A model generated the notes under the pieces. The model saw only the letters and a program-made list of their open reading frames with translations, was not told the origin of the DNA and ran no database searches. A program made the position numbers and the translations under genes. DNA of 46,131 bases, from assembly GCA_035370245.1 (NCBI GenBank), contig DAOOVO010000023.1, positions 1 to 46,131 of the forward strand. Reading direction: 5' to 3'. The stretch comes from Pseudobacteroides sp035370245 (GTDB lineage Bacteria > Bacillota > Clostridia > Acetivibrionales > DSM-2933). Below are positions 8,750-16,690 of the stretch, piece after piece; within the stretch, counting starts at the first letter, position 1, and each line of letters starts with the position of its first letter.

Positions 8750-9299
8750 TTAATACACCTCCAAAAGTAACATTTATCCCCTCATTTATATATCCTTTAA
8801 TCCAATTCAAAACCTCATACTCATTGATAGGAACCCCATCAAGCATTTTCTTTACCTCTTCGGTATCAAAAGAAAACATCTCATCATCACGGGAAAGTGT
8901 CAGGGCTAAATGCAGGCTTTCATTTGAAACAAGTACGCCTGCTATTGTATCCGCAACATCTCCTAAGGGCGGCCTGTCAATGTTATTTATTTTAAATACA
9001 GCCTCCAATGTTGTACCAACACCCTTTTCTGAGGTTATATCAAGATATCCGCCGCTTCTTTCAGCAGATGCCTTAAAAAGTGAAATACCCAATCCTACTT
9101 TTCTTGTATCCCTGGTTGTTACAAAAGGGTCGGTAACCTTCTTGAGCATTTCATTGTCCATTCCCTTGCCGTTATCTTCTACAATTATTTTTAATTCATC
9201 GCTTTCCAAATAAGCAGCAATAGAAATGCTAATGCGGGTGCTCATGGCAACTATTGAGTTCTGTACTATGTCCATTAGATGTAACGACAAATCTCTCAT
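8733..9299 (-). CDS. Stand-alone HATPase (histidine-kinase-like ATP-binding) protein
   Basis: A 188-residue protein with a GHKL ATPase domain but no phosphoacceptor His domain, sensor domain or membrane helix. The N box is HLMDIVQNSIVAM (7-19). The G1 box is VEDNGKGMD and the G2 box VGLGISLFK. Residues 110-188 form an extra C-terminal region of unknown function, rich in acidic residues. Genes of this type sit in hydrogenase operons of other clostridia, but their role is not settled. Possible jobs are an anti-sigma-like kinase or a regulator of the sensory branch upstream (inference). Its ATG overlaps the hydC stop as TAATG, and its 3' end overlaps the next gene. Confidence 0.85.
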   Translation of the reverse strand: MRDLSLHLMDIVQNSIVAMSTRISISIAAYLESDELKIIVEDNGKGMDNEMLKKVTDPFVTTRDTRKVGLGISLFKASAERSGGYLDITSEKGVGTTLEAVFKINNIDRPPLGDVADTIAGVLVSNESLHLALTLSRDDEMFSFDTEEVKKMLDGVPINEYEVLNWIKGYINEGINVTFGGVLNEINS

Positions 9300-9796
9300 T
9301 ATCCTTCTTTTTTGTACTTTTCTATGATTCCTTCAATATCATCGGGTGAAAGTCTACCATATACATCTTCATTTATCATCATAACAGGTGCTAAACCACA
9401 AGCTCCTATACATCTGCATGCTTCAAGAGAAAACAAACCGTCATCCGTACATTTTCCAACTTCAATTCCAAGTTTTTCTTTAAGCTTGTCAAGAATTAAT
9501 CCGGAACCTTTAACATAGCAAGCTGTTCCCATGCAGAGCTGAATATTGTATTTACCTTTTGGTTCGAGAGAGAATTGTGTATAGAATGTGACAACACCAT
9601 ATATTTCGGAAAGCGGAACATTTAGTCCTTCAGAAATTATTTTTTGAACGCTTAGAGGCAGATAACCGTATACTTCTTGTGCTTCATGCAATACTGGAAT
9701 CAATGCACCTCGTGTATTTTTATACTTCTCAATTATTTGCTGCAGCTTTTCCTTTTTTTCATCTACACAACCGCAGCAACAACCTTTTGAATTCAT
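9299..9796 (-). CDS. hydC: [2Fe-2S] NuoE-like hydrogenase subunit HydC
   Basis: A 165-residue thioredoxin-like [2Fe-2S] subunit of the NuoE/HydC family. Cluster ligands are C88 and C93 (LCMGTACYVKG) with C129 and C133 (EACRCIGACGLAP). It is the third subunit of a HydABC complex and sits between ferredoxin and the flavin site (family knowledge). Residues 5-10 read GCCCGC, an extra Cys cluster beyond the usual four ligands. It is the first gene of the operon, with RBS AAGGGGG and a promoter at 9867-9895 overlapped by Rex-like boxes. Confidence 0.93.
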   Translation of the reverse strand: MNSKGCCCGCVDEKKEKLQQIIEKYKNTRGALIPVLHEAQEVYGYLPLSVQKIISEGLNVPLSEIYGVVTFYTQFSLEPKGKYNIQLCMGTACYVKGSGLILDKLKEKLGIEVGKCTDDGLFSLEACRCIGACGLAPVMMINEDVYGRLSPDDIEGIIEKYKKEG

Positions 9797-9837
9797 ATAG
9801 ATAACCCCCTTGTCATCGGAGCTATTGCTCCCTTATT

Positions 9838-9855
9838 ATGTTAAAAATTTAACAT
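9838..9855. promoter_or_regulatory. Rex-like operator 1 of hydCBA operon
   Basis: ATGTTAA-AAAT-TTAACAT matches the Rex consensus TTGTTAA-N4-TTAACAA at 12 of 14 fixed positions. It is centred 21 bp (two helical turns) from the second box and lies just downstream of the predicted transcription start, where binding would block RNA polymerase. Confidence 0.72.
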
Positions 9856-9858
9856 CAA

Positions 9859-9876
9859 TCGTTAACATTATAACAA
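9859..9876. promoter_or_regulatory. Rex-like operator 2 overlapping the -10 of hydCBA
   Basis: Plus-strand TCGTTAA-CATT-ATAACAA matches the Rex consensus at 12 of 14 fixed positions. The minus-strand -10 element TATAAT lies within it. Confidence 0.68.
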
Positions 9877-9895
9877 AGCCATTAACCAAATTCAA
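9867..9895 (-). promoter_or_regulatory. Sigma-A-type promoter of hydCBA operon
   Basis: On the minus strand, -35 TTGAAT (9890-9895), a 17-bp spacer and -10 TATAAT (9867-9872). The predicted start near 9860 is about 65 bp before the hydC ATG. Confidence 0.75.
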
Positions 9896-9930
9896 TATTA
9901 AATAAATGATTTAACATATTTTTGTCACCT

Positions 9931-10644
9931 CTATCCGTTTCTTAATTTAGATATTACACATTCTATGGACTTCTCATCAACTTCTATAAATGACTCTCTC
10001 TCAGATATATTTTCAAGAGAATGAGCATCGGATGACATAATGAATTTGTAGTCAAAAACATCGGGATATTGCTTCTTTAAATTTTCCAGAACAGCCCCTT
10101 TTGATACCTCGAGATATTTAAATCCCAAATCGGGGGGAATACCTCCAAGATTGGATAAAATACTGTAGGAGCTTCTGTCTATATGAGCCGGAATCATTAC
10201 ACCGTTAAGATTTAATACTGTTTTATATACTTCTTTTATTGGCATTCCAACTGCAGTAAGGAGGAATCTGTCTATTGAACCTATTTCATCATCATTTTCA
10301 TCAAAAATTATCTGCCTGCCAAAAATATCGTCCCTGTTTTTTAAAGGCGGCAGATTGTTATAAACAATTTCCTGCATTTTCTTGGCTTCATCAATACCCG
10401 GAAACAAGCACACAACATGTATTTCTTCCATCGTTTCTACTTCCATGCCCGGTACAACCAATATATTCTTTCCCTGTGCACACTTAACAACAGCCTCCAG
10501 ATTTTCCGCCGAATTATGATCGGTAACTGCTATTATATCCAATTCCTTAATAAGTGACATGTTTACTATGTTATTAGGAGTCATATCCTTATCGGAACAC
10601 GCAGACAACGCCGAGTGAATATGCAAATCGTATGCTAGCCTCAT
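9931..10644 (-). CDS. PHP-domain metal-dependent phosphoesterase
   Basis: A 237-residue PHP-domain protein. The metal-binding motifs are DLHIHSALS (6-14, HxH), VTDHNS, PGMEVET and, near the end, SSDAHSLE. PHP proteins hydrolyse phosphoesters, and the substrate here is unknown. It follows a DRTGG gene by 24 bp with RBS GGAGGAG and is the last gene of the sensory-hydrogenase operon. Recurrent linkage of PHP, DRTGG and hydrogenase genes in clostridia suggests a nucleotide or redox signalling role (inference). Confidence 0.88.
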   Translation of the reverse strand: MRLAYDLHIHSALSACSDKDMTPNNIVNMSLIKELDIIAVTDHNSAENLEAVVKCAQGKNILVVPGMEVETMEEIHVVCLFPGIDEAKKMQEIVYNNLPPLKNRDDIFGRQIIFDENDDEIGSIDRFLLTAVGMPIKEVYKTVLNLNGVMIPAHIDRSSYSILSNLGGIPPDLGFKYLEVSKGAVLENLKKQYPDVFDYKFIMSSDAHSLENISERESFIEVDEKSIECVISKLRNG

Positions 10645-10668
10645 TTAGCTCCTCCAGGCAAATCGATA

Positions 10669-11022
10669 TTATTTGTCATTATTTAAACCTATACCGCACT
10701 CATAGGCCTTACAGCATATTTCGTATGTGTTAAGATCAGTCCCCAGGATAACTATCCCTTCACTTTCAGCTCTTTTTACGGTATCCTGCTCAACGCAGAT
10801 ACCTTCAGGGACAATTATACATGAAACCTCTGTCAATACTGCCACTGCAACAATATTTATATTTGTGTGGACAGTTATCCATGCATCACCCTTTTGGGCA
10901 TGAGACATAACCCAGCTTAAGAGATCACATGTATAAATACCTTCAATACTGTTTTCCAATCCCTCATTGTTTCCTGTCAACACCTTCATACCAAGCTTTT
11001 CCGCAAACTCCCGTACCTTCAT
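10669..11022 (-). CDS. DRTGG-domain protein 2
   Basis: A 117-residue stand-alone DRTGG-type domain protein, similar in length and layout to the one at 12876-13229. Both begin with K(V/I)xE-type strands, then a GxN(S/D)DLE/NS-like segment and an AC/CDLLS(W/D)VM stretch. DRTGG domains elsewhere accompany CBS domains or phosphotransacetylase N-termini and are thought to bind small ligands. No catalytic residues are evident. Only 3 bp separate it from the sensory hydrogenase gene, implying coupling. Confidence 0.8.
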   Translation of the reverse strand: MKVREFAEKLGMKVLTGNNEGLENSIEGIYTCDLLSWVMSHAQKGDAWITVHTNINIVAVAVLTEVSCIIVPEGICVEQDTVKRAESEGIVILGTDLNTYEICCKAYECGIGLNNDK

Positions 11023-11025
11023 ACT

Positions 11026-12363
11026 CTAATTCTCCTCATCTTGAGCCTTGTTATTCGATTCTTTATCCATAACAGGAGGCATTATGGCTTCTAGCTCCAT
11101 CATTTGATTGGCCAAACTCCTAACCCTGTCTCTAAGCTTAAACAAACAATCGGTCTCATTAGCCATTCCCCTTACAATATCCTCTGCAAGAGCTCTGCAA
11201 CTAGGTGCACCGCAAGCCCCACAATCAAGCCCCGGAAGCTCGTTCTCGATCTGCTGAAGACTTTCAAGCTTCTTCATAGCTATTTCCATGTCATCATCAA
11301 GTTTCAACACAGGCTTGTATTTTACATTGCCGGTCCAATCAATATTATCATAAATATCATCCTGGTCCATATTTGAAATAGCTTTTTCCTTTGCTTCATC
11401 TATATGTTTTTTGAGCTTGGTTTTAGCCACATAACAGTTCTCAATTGTAAGCGGTCCTCCCAAACATCCTCCCTTGCACGCTAAAGCTTCCATAAAAATC
11501 ACATCTTCCAGCTTATCATTTTCAACTTCCTCAAGTATAGTAATAACTTCATGGATACCGTCAACGGCCAAAAAAGAATCGGTGCCTAAAGCTAAGCTCT
11601 CACCTCCCGAGTTAGCCCATCGAATCCCTTCAAACCCTGCGGCTCCAAGGCTTTCCACCTTTTTTTGCTTCATAAGATTGTTTAAAACAGGAAGATAAAT
11701 ATCCCTAATGGATATTACACCGCTAACCGAAGACGATTCCCTTTCGTAAGGAGCCATAACACTGGTCATTTTTGCAGCACATGGAGTAATAAAAAATACA
11801 CCCACATCTTCTTTTGAAAGATTCTCCCTCTTCATGGCTTTGTCTCTTGCTATATTAGCAGCGACTTCCATAGGTGACTCCAACTTCAATATATTATCTA
11901 TGAGATTTGGAAATCGAACCTGTATCAACCTTACAACAGCCGGACATGCGGATGAAATAAGAGGAAGCTTTGGCTTTTCGTTGTTTATGAGTTTCTTTGT
12001 TGCCTTGCTTACTATTTCAGCGGCTTTTGCAACCTCATATACCTCATCAAATCCCAAACCCTTTAATGCTGTTAGAATGCTGTCACGTGAATATATACTT
12101 TTGTACTGTCCATATAAGGATGGTGCCGGAATCACTATCTTGTATTTGAAATTATTTATAATTTCCAACGGATCGGTAATAGCCTTCTTGGCATGATATG
12201 GACATATTCTTATACATTCTCCGCAGTCTATGCACCTTTCATTAATTATCCGAGCTTTTCCTTTTCTTACTCTTATTGCCTCTGTAGGACAGCGTTTTAT
12301 ACAATTGGTGCACCCTCTGCACTTGTCTTCGTCAAGTGTTACGGAATGAAAATATGTTCCCAC
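11026..12363 (-). CDS. Sensory-type [FeFe]-hydrogenase homologue
   Basis: A 445-residue H-cluster protein distinct from HydA. The N-terminal double ferredoxin domain has C15-C25 and C44-C54. The H-cluster domain has SSACPAVV (C140), TPCAAKM (C195) and LACKGGCLGGP (C296, C300). The C-terminal FeS domain is DCGACGAPSC...C (C381, C384, C389, C406). All four H-cluster Cys are retained, but the residue before C140, the proton-relay Cys in catalytic enzymes, is Ala. This fits putative H2-sensing group C/D enzymes of low activity. Unlike the PAS-bearing sensory class it has no PAS domain. GTG start with RBS AAGGGGG. Sits with DRTGG, PHP and anti-sigma-like genes. Confidence 0.87.
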   Translation of the reverse strand: MGTYFHSVTLDEDKCRGCTNCIKRCPTEAIRVRKGKARIINERCIDCGECIRICPYHAKKAITDPLEIINNFKYKIVIPAPSLYGQYKSIYSRDSILTALKGLGFDEVYEVAKAAEIVSKATKKLINNEKPKLPLISSACPAVVRLIQVRFPNLIDNILKLESPMEVAANIARDKAMKRENLSKEDVGVFFITPCAAKMTSVMAPYERESSSVSGVISIRDIYLPVLNNLMKQKKVESLGAAGFEGIRWANSGGESLALGTDSFLAVDGIHEVITILEEVENDKLEDVIFMEALACKGGCLGGPLTIENCYVAKTKLKKHIDEAKEKAISNMDQDDIYDNIDWTGNVKYKPVLKLDDDMEIAMKKLESLQQIENELPGLDCGACGAPSCRALAEDIVRGMANETDCLFKLRDRVRSLANQMMELEAIMPPVMDKESNNKAQDEEN

Positions 12364-12444
12364 ACATACACCCCCTTAAAAAATCCACATTAACATATAT
12401 ATGAATTCCATTACTAATTTAAGGACCGCCCCGGAAATAACTTA

Positions 12445-12885
12445 TTATTTATCCTTTAAATAAACAGTTATTGTAACTACCGTACCTTTTCCGATCTCCG
12501 TATCTATCTTCAATTCATCTGAATATCTTTTTATATTGGGAAGTCCCATACCCGCTCCAAATCCCATATCTCTTACATGATCCGGTGCTGTCGTATATCC
12601 TTCCTGCATAGCTAGTTCCACATTAGGAATGCCAGGTCCTTTATCGGATATTTTAATAATTACCTTGTCCTTCCATATTTCTATGTGTGCTTCACCACCG
12701 TTAGCATGAATTACTGCATTAATCTCAGCTTCATACATTGATATGGCAGTCTTTTTTACCTTATCCGGTGCTACACCCAGCTGGTTCAGCATCTTTTTTA
12801 CAGAACTGGAAGCTTCACCTGCATGCAAAAAATCATTTGCAGGTATGTCATAATTCAGTTCCAAGAAACTGTCCCTCAACAACAA
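12445..12885 (-). CDS. Anti-sigma-factor-like serine kinase (HATPase)
   Basis: A 146-residue GHKL ATPase of the RsbW/SpoIIAB type. The N box is YEAEINAVIHANGG, the G1 box ISDKGPGIP and the G2 box MGFGAGMGLPNIKRY. Such proteins bind sigma factors or act as switch kinases. Here the partner is unknown, and no sigma factor or anti-anti-sigma gene is adjacent. The start is uncertain among three consecutive TTG codons (12885, 12882, 12879). The RBS AGGTGG favours the last. It overlaps the upstream DRTGG gene by up to 10 bp. An 81-bp gap precedes the sensory hydrogenase. Confidence 0.87.
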   Translation of the reverse strand: MLLRDSFLELNYDIPANDFLHAGEASSSVKKMLNQLGVAPDKVKKTAISMYEAEINAVIHANGGEAHIEIWKDKVIIKISDKGPGIPNVELAMQEGYTTAPDHVRDMGFGAGMGLPNIKRYSDELKIDTEIGKGTVVTITVYLKDK

Positions 12886-13229
12886 CCACCTCTTCCGGTT
12901 ATTCCAGCTTCATATAGCTTACCGCTGGCAATAAACATAGAATACTTTGTTGTTAATATTGTTATACCTTTTTCATTTGCCAAATCAATTATTTCCTGTG
13001 TAGGAGTTTTACCCCTCACAAAAACTATAACCTTTATATCCATCATTTCTGCAGTACGAACTACCTGTGGATTTATAAGGCCTGTAAGCAAAACTACATT
13101 TTCTTTGACAAATGCCATTACATCACTCATTAAATCCGCACCACAAGCTGAATATATCTCCAAGTCACTGTTTTGTCCTCCGGTTATTATTTCAGCTTCA
13201 AGAACTGATGAAATTTCGCTTATTTTCAT
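12876..13229 (-). CDS. DRTGG-domain protein 1
   Basis: A 117-residue DRTGG-type protein that opens the sensory-hydrogenase operon. It contains ACGADLMSDVMAFVKE and a C-terminal Gly-Arg-Gly-Gly-Cys-Cys tail whose codons overlap the start of the anti-sigma-like gene. The ATG is preceded by AGGTAGAGG. It lies about 90 bp downstream of a promoter that carries a perfect Rex box. Function unknown; ligand binding is inferred from the domain family. Confidence 0.8.
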   Translation of the reverse strand: MKISEISSVLEAEIITGGQNSDLEIYSACGADLMSDVMAFVKENVVLLTGLINPQVVRTAEMMDIKVIVFVRGKTPTQEIIDLANEKGITILTTKYSMFIASGKLYEAGITGRGGCC

Positions 13230-13321
13230 ACCTCTACCTTTCCCTTTCCTAACTTATGAATATCTTTATTTAAAGTGTTTTTGTAATAATGCTTTCGCAT
13301 ATTAAAATATTCTATATTACT

Positions 13322-13350
13322 ATTATAACAAATTGTTAATTCGTTAACAA
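13322..13350 (-). promoter_or_regulatory. Promoter of the sensory-hydrogenase operon
   Basis: On the minus strand, -35 TTGTTA (13345-13350), a 17-bp spacer and -10 TATAAT (13322-13327). The -35 and most of the spacer are covered by the Rex box. Confidence 0.75.
13333..13350. promoter_or_regulatory. Perfect Rex operator
   Basis: TTGTTAA-TTCG-TTAACAA matches the Rex consensus at all 14 fixed positions. Flanking A and T extend the outer palindrome by one pair. It overlaps the -35 region of the operon that starts with the DRTGG gene. Confidence 0.85.
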
Positions 13351-13354
13351 TCAC

Positions 13355-13400
13355 TAGAAAAAATTACTGCATATCCGGTTTTGCCATCCGAATATGCAGT
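13355..13400 (-). terminator. Terminator after the copper-amine-oxidase-N-like gene
   Basis: ACTGCATAT(C/T)CGG (13366-13378) pairs with 13388-13400, a 13-bp stem with one mismatch. On the minus strand it is followed by AATTTTTTC. Confidence 0.85.
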
Positions 13401-13407
13401 GCTTTCG

Positions 13408-14590
13408 TTACATTTTTATAATTCCACCCATTTCACTTGCGTCCTTTGCATTTTTTATAACTTCATCGGGTATTTTAACCGTAAAATTTCCATTAACATC
13501 AGTCAAAGTCAGCGAAAAATTCCCACTTTCCACCATCTTATCTCCTGAGCTTCCTTTTTGGGTTTCATAAAACTCCATAGTACAACTCTTCAATAAATAT
13601 GTCTTGCTGTCGAGTATAATTTTTACACTATAATCGGCCGGAACACCATTACTTTCAGTTATTGAATCTTCCCCCATCAGCGAACTTCCTAAGTTTGAAA
13701 TACTGCCGAAAAATGCCGCTCCCTCGAGCACTATTTCATCGGGATTATTACTTTCTACCTTTACCAAACCTGCTGAACTTACTTCATCCGCTGCTATCAA
13801 CCCAAATTGATTTTTAACCACACTATCAAAATTATCATCTTTTGAAGTTGTTTTAACCCAGCTGTCAACCAAAAATCCTTTCATATATTGAGTATTATTA
13901 TTATAGTAGTATTCCATTGTTACATTAATTCCCATTGTCTTCAGATTCATAACCATATGTCCAATTTTGTTTGCTTTATCCACTTCCATCTTTACTTCTC
14001 CGCCCACAGAGACCGAAGAACTTTCGCCTATGCTCTCTTTCCTATCCACTTTCATATTCATTTTGGCTTTTTTAACATTTTTCATCGCTTCTTCAGACTT
14101 TGTGAGTATTTTATTAACTTCATCAAAGGATGCCGGATCTTTGATGAGGACAGATTTGGTTTTGCTATCCCATACAACTTTCTTACCCAGGCTTTCAGCA
14201 ACAAATCTAGCAGGTATGTACGTTCTGTTTTTATAAATCATAGGCGGAACATCCAGTTCGAAACCTGTCCCATTAACCTCAGCCTTTTTATTTTCAACTT
14301 GAAGGAATATCTTTTTTGAATCCTTATATACAGTTATGCTCCTGTCCTTTGGTTCCCATATTATATGCTCGTCATCATTCTTGACTCCCAAATTTTCCAG
14401 AACAGCCCTTAAAGGGAGCAATGTCCTGCCATCCTGCAGAATAGGCACATCGGTATATCGACCAATCTTACCGTCTATGGCAATCTTGATATCAGGGCTT
14501 TCTATAATTTTGCCTGCCGCAGAAGAAGTTACTGCAATCCCTCCGGCAATAAGGCAGGCAAGTGGCCATGAAAGTTAAAAATTTCTTCAT
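13408..14590 (-). pseudogene. Copper-amine-oxidase-N-domain surface protein, frameshifted in the signal peptide
   Basis: A strong RBS (GGGAGGA, 14598-14604) and ATG at 14590 open a signal peptide, MKKFLTFMAT, but that frame stops at codon 33. Shifted by +1, the continuation reads LACLIAGGIAVTSSAAG. This is the expected rest of a signal peptide, and it runs into the 346-residue body down to 13408. The body has two stalk-like copper amine oxidase N-terminal repeats (LQDGRTLLPLRAVLENLG and YKNRTYIPARFVAESLG). About 240 residues of beta-rich sequence follow, resembling lipid-binding lipoprotein folds (tentative). A GTG at 14448 could start an internal product without an export signal. This could be a pseudogene, phase variation or a sequencing error. 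It is bounded by its own terminator. Confidence 0.75.
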
Positions 14591-14653
14591 TAAATAGTCC
14601 TCCCGCTTTTATAAAAATTATTATATTATGTTTATGATTTACTTCTATTAATT

Positions 14654-14672
14654 TTATACAATAATTGTATAA
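14654..14672. promoter_or_regulatory. Perfect 19-bp palindrome upstream of the frameshifted surface protein
   Basis: TTATACAAT-A-ATTGTATAA is a perfect inverted repeat about 64 bp upstream of the ATG at 14590. It may be an operator or part of a promoter; low AT-rich complexity means chance is possible. Confidence 0.4.
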
Positions 14673-14718
14673 TAATCAATATTTATCCCTATAAAAGTTA
14701 ATTTTTAACTATTGTTTA

Positions 14719-16389
14719 TCAACAAAAACAGCTTCCTCCAAGGAATTCCTTAATAATAGAGTTTAATGGAATTTCCTTTGACTCAATAGGAAGAAAATTG
14801 CCTAAAAACTCAATAAGTCTTTTAGCTTCAGAATACTCAGGGGATGTAATTCCAATTTCAGCTAATAGCGGTTCGGCTAAAACCTTTAGTACTCCTAGCT
14901 CGTATACCAATGCGGAATTGAACATTACATCCGCTTCCTCCTGAAATGGGAAAATATTCTTTTCCTCTCCTCTTCTTACAGACGGCCATCTCTGCAATGT
15001 ATTGGCAGCCGTGCTTCCTCTGAACTGGAAATCCCTCACAATTCTCCTTATGAGTCTTGAATCGGTGGTAGGAATCCTATTATGGTCATCAATGCTGAGA
15101 GATGTAAGTGCACTTACATATATCTTAAACTTTCTTTCCTTAGGAATGAGAGATGTCAGCTTTTCATTGAGTCCATGAATACCTTCTATTACTATTAGCT
15201 GATCATCATCTATTTTAAGCTTCCTGCCGAAATCTTCTCTTCTTCCTTTTGTAAAATTAAATATGGGCACTTCAACTTCCTTGCCGGAAATCAAGTCGCT
15301 GAGCTGCTGATTAAACAATTTCACATCTATTGCTTCTAATGCCTCAAAATCAAATTCTCCCGTCTCATCCTTAGGTGTACACTCTCTATCAACAAAATAA
15401 TCATCGAGTGATATTGTAACAGGCTTCATACCATTTACCCTAAGCTGTACTGAAAGTCTTTGGGCAAATGTGGTCTTACCGGACGATGAGGGTCCTGATA
15501 TAAGAACTACTCTTTTCTTGTTTTCACTATTGGTAATCATATCCGCAATCTGGGCAATTTTTTTCTCATGCAATGCTTCAGAGACTCTTATTAGAGTATT
15601 AATCTCGCCATTCATGATAATATTGTTCAAATCACCGACATTATTAACTCCAAGTATACTTCCCCATTTTTTATATTCCGTAAAAATTGAAAACAATTTT
15701 TTTTGTTCTTCAAACTCAGGTATTCTGGAAGGATCTTTCTTGTCAGGATATATCATAATCATACCTTGCTTATAGAATTTGAGAGCAAATTTCTTTATAT
15801 AGCCTGTACTTGGCACCATATAACCGTAAAAATAATCATCCAGCCCATCGAAGTTATACATTGTTACATAGGGTTTTCTTCTATGCTCCACAGCCATGTA
15901 TCTGTCTATTCTCCCGCTTTTTTTAAAGAGCTCCTTGGCATCTTCACGTGACATCATCCTTTTAACAAAAGGAATGTCGGCATTTATAAGTTCCCACATC
16001 TTTTTTTCAATCCTTTTAACATCATCCTCATTAAGAGGCTCTTTCCCTTCCAATTCACAATATATTCCTTTGCTAATGGCATGACAAATAACCAGTTTCC
16101 TATCGGGAAACAAATCATGTGCTGCCTTAATCAATATAAAATGCAAACTCCTCCTGTACATTCTCATTCCGTCTTCATCACTTAGATCAAGGAATTTCAC
16201 ATTACAATTATCGGTAATCATATAATTAAGCTCTTTTATATCATTATTTACTTTTGCCGCCAAAATTGGATATTTATATTCCTTTTCATAGTCCTTGGCA
16301 ATCTCCTCTAAAGTTGTTCCTTCGGTGATAAGCCTTTCAGGTCCGCCCATAATGCTCACTTTAACTGTTCTCAATTCATTTTCGTTCAT
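14719..16389 (-). CDS. TGS and uridine-kinase-like nucleoside kinase
   Basis: A 556-residue protein. An N-terminal TGS-like domain (1-70) and a threonyl-tRNA-synthetase-like second additional domain (about 71-240; HAISKGIYCEL, VEHRRKPYV) precede a P-loop kinase of the uridine kinase / phosphoribulokinase family. That kinase (about 290-500) has the Walker A motif GPSSSGKTT at 299-307, plus SLDDYFVDR and EGIHGLNEKL. The fusion is a known clostridial 'nucleoside kinase' family whose true substrate is unclear; it is not a tRNA synthetase. The protein ends in Gly-Gly-Ser-Cys-Phe-Cys. It is transcribed alone, and no clear terminator follows before the next gene's upstream region. Confidence 0.88.
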   Translation of the reverse strand: MNENELRTVKVSIMGGPERLITEGTTLEEIAKDYEKEYKYPILAAKVNNDIKELNYMITDNCNVKFLDLSDEDGMRMYRRSLHFILIKAAHDLFPDRKLVICHAISKGIYCELEGKEPLNEDDVKRIEKKMWELINADIPFVKRMMSREDAKELFKKSGRIDRYMAVEHRRKPYVTMYNFDGLDDYFYGYMVPSTGYIKKFALKFYKQGMIMIYPDKKDPSRIPEFEEQKKLFSIFTEYKKWGSILGVNNVGDLNNIIMNGEINTLIRVSEALHEKKIAQIADMITNSENKKRVVLISGPSSSGKTTFAQRLSVQLRVNGMKPVTISLDDYFVDRECTPKDETGEFDFEALEAIDVKLFNQQLSDLISGKEVEVPIFNFTKGRREDFGRKLKIDDDQLIVIEGIHGLNEKLTSLIPKERKFKIYVSALTSLSIDDHNRIPTTDSRLIRRIVRDFQFRGSTAANTLQRWPSVRRGEEKNIFPFQEEADVMFNSALVYELGVLKVLAEPLLAEIGITSPEYSEAKRLIEFLGNFLPIESKEIPLNSIIKEFLGGSCFC

Positions 16390-16591
16390 CTTCTAATCCC
16401 CTCTATTCTATCGTATAGTACAACTAAACAAGTGAAAAAATTATAAATAATCAATGCAATTAAAAAAAACTTAAATTAACTGCTTTTTACATGGGAAACA
16501 CAGTTAATTTACCGGCATCGAAAAATGATAAATCATTTATTATTATTCTATAAATCACGTAAAATTCCTCTTTTTAATGCATTTGTATGAA

Positions 16592-16620
16592 TTGACAGAC
16601 ACAATGCCATACTATAGAAT
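16592..16620 (+). promoter_or_regulatory. Promoter of the PIG-L gene
   Basis: -35 TTGACA (16592-16597), a 17-bp spacer and -10 TAGAAT (16615-16620), about 70 bp before the PIG-L start. The rest of the 16390-16690 gap shows no gene. Confidence 0.78.
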
Positions 16621-16690
16621 CATTTTAGTGATTTTCCATATAAAGTGTCAATAATATTATATTTGTCAAATGGTTTAGGAGTTGATAATT

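Noticed and set aside
14695..14709. AGTTAATTTTTAACT as a further Rex box
   Set aside because: The spacer is 3 rather than 4 bp, the outer bases do not fit, and no promoter overlaps it.
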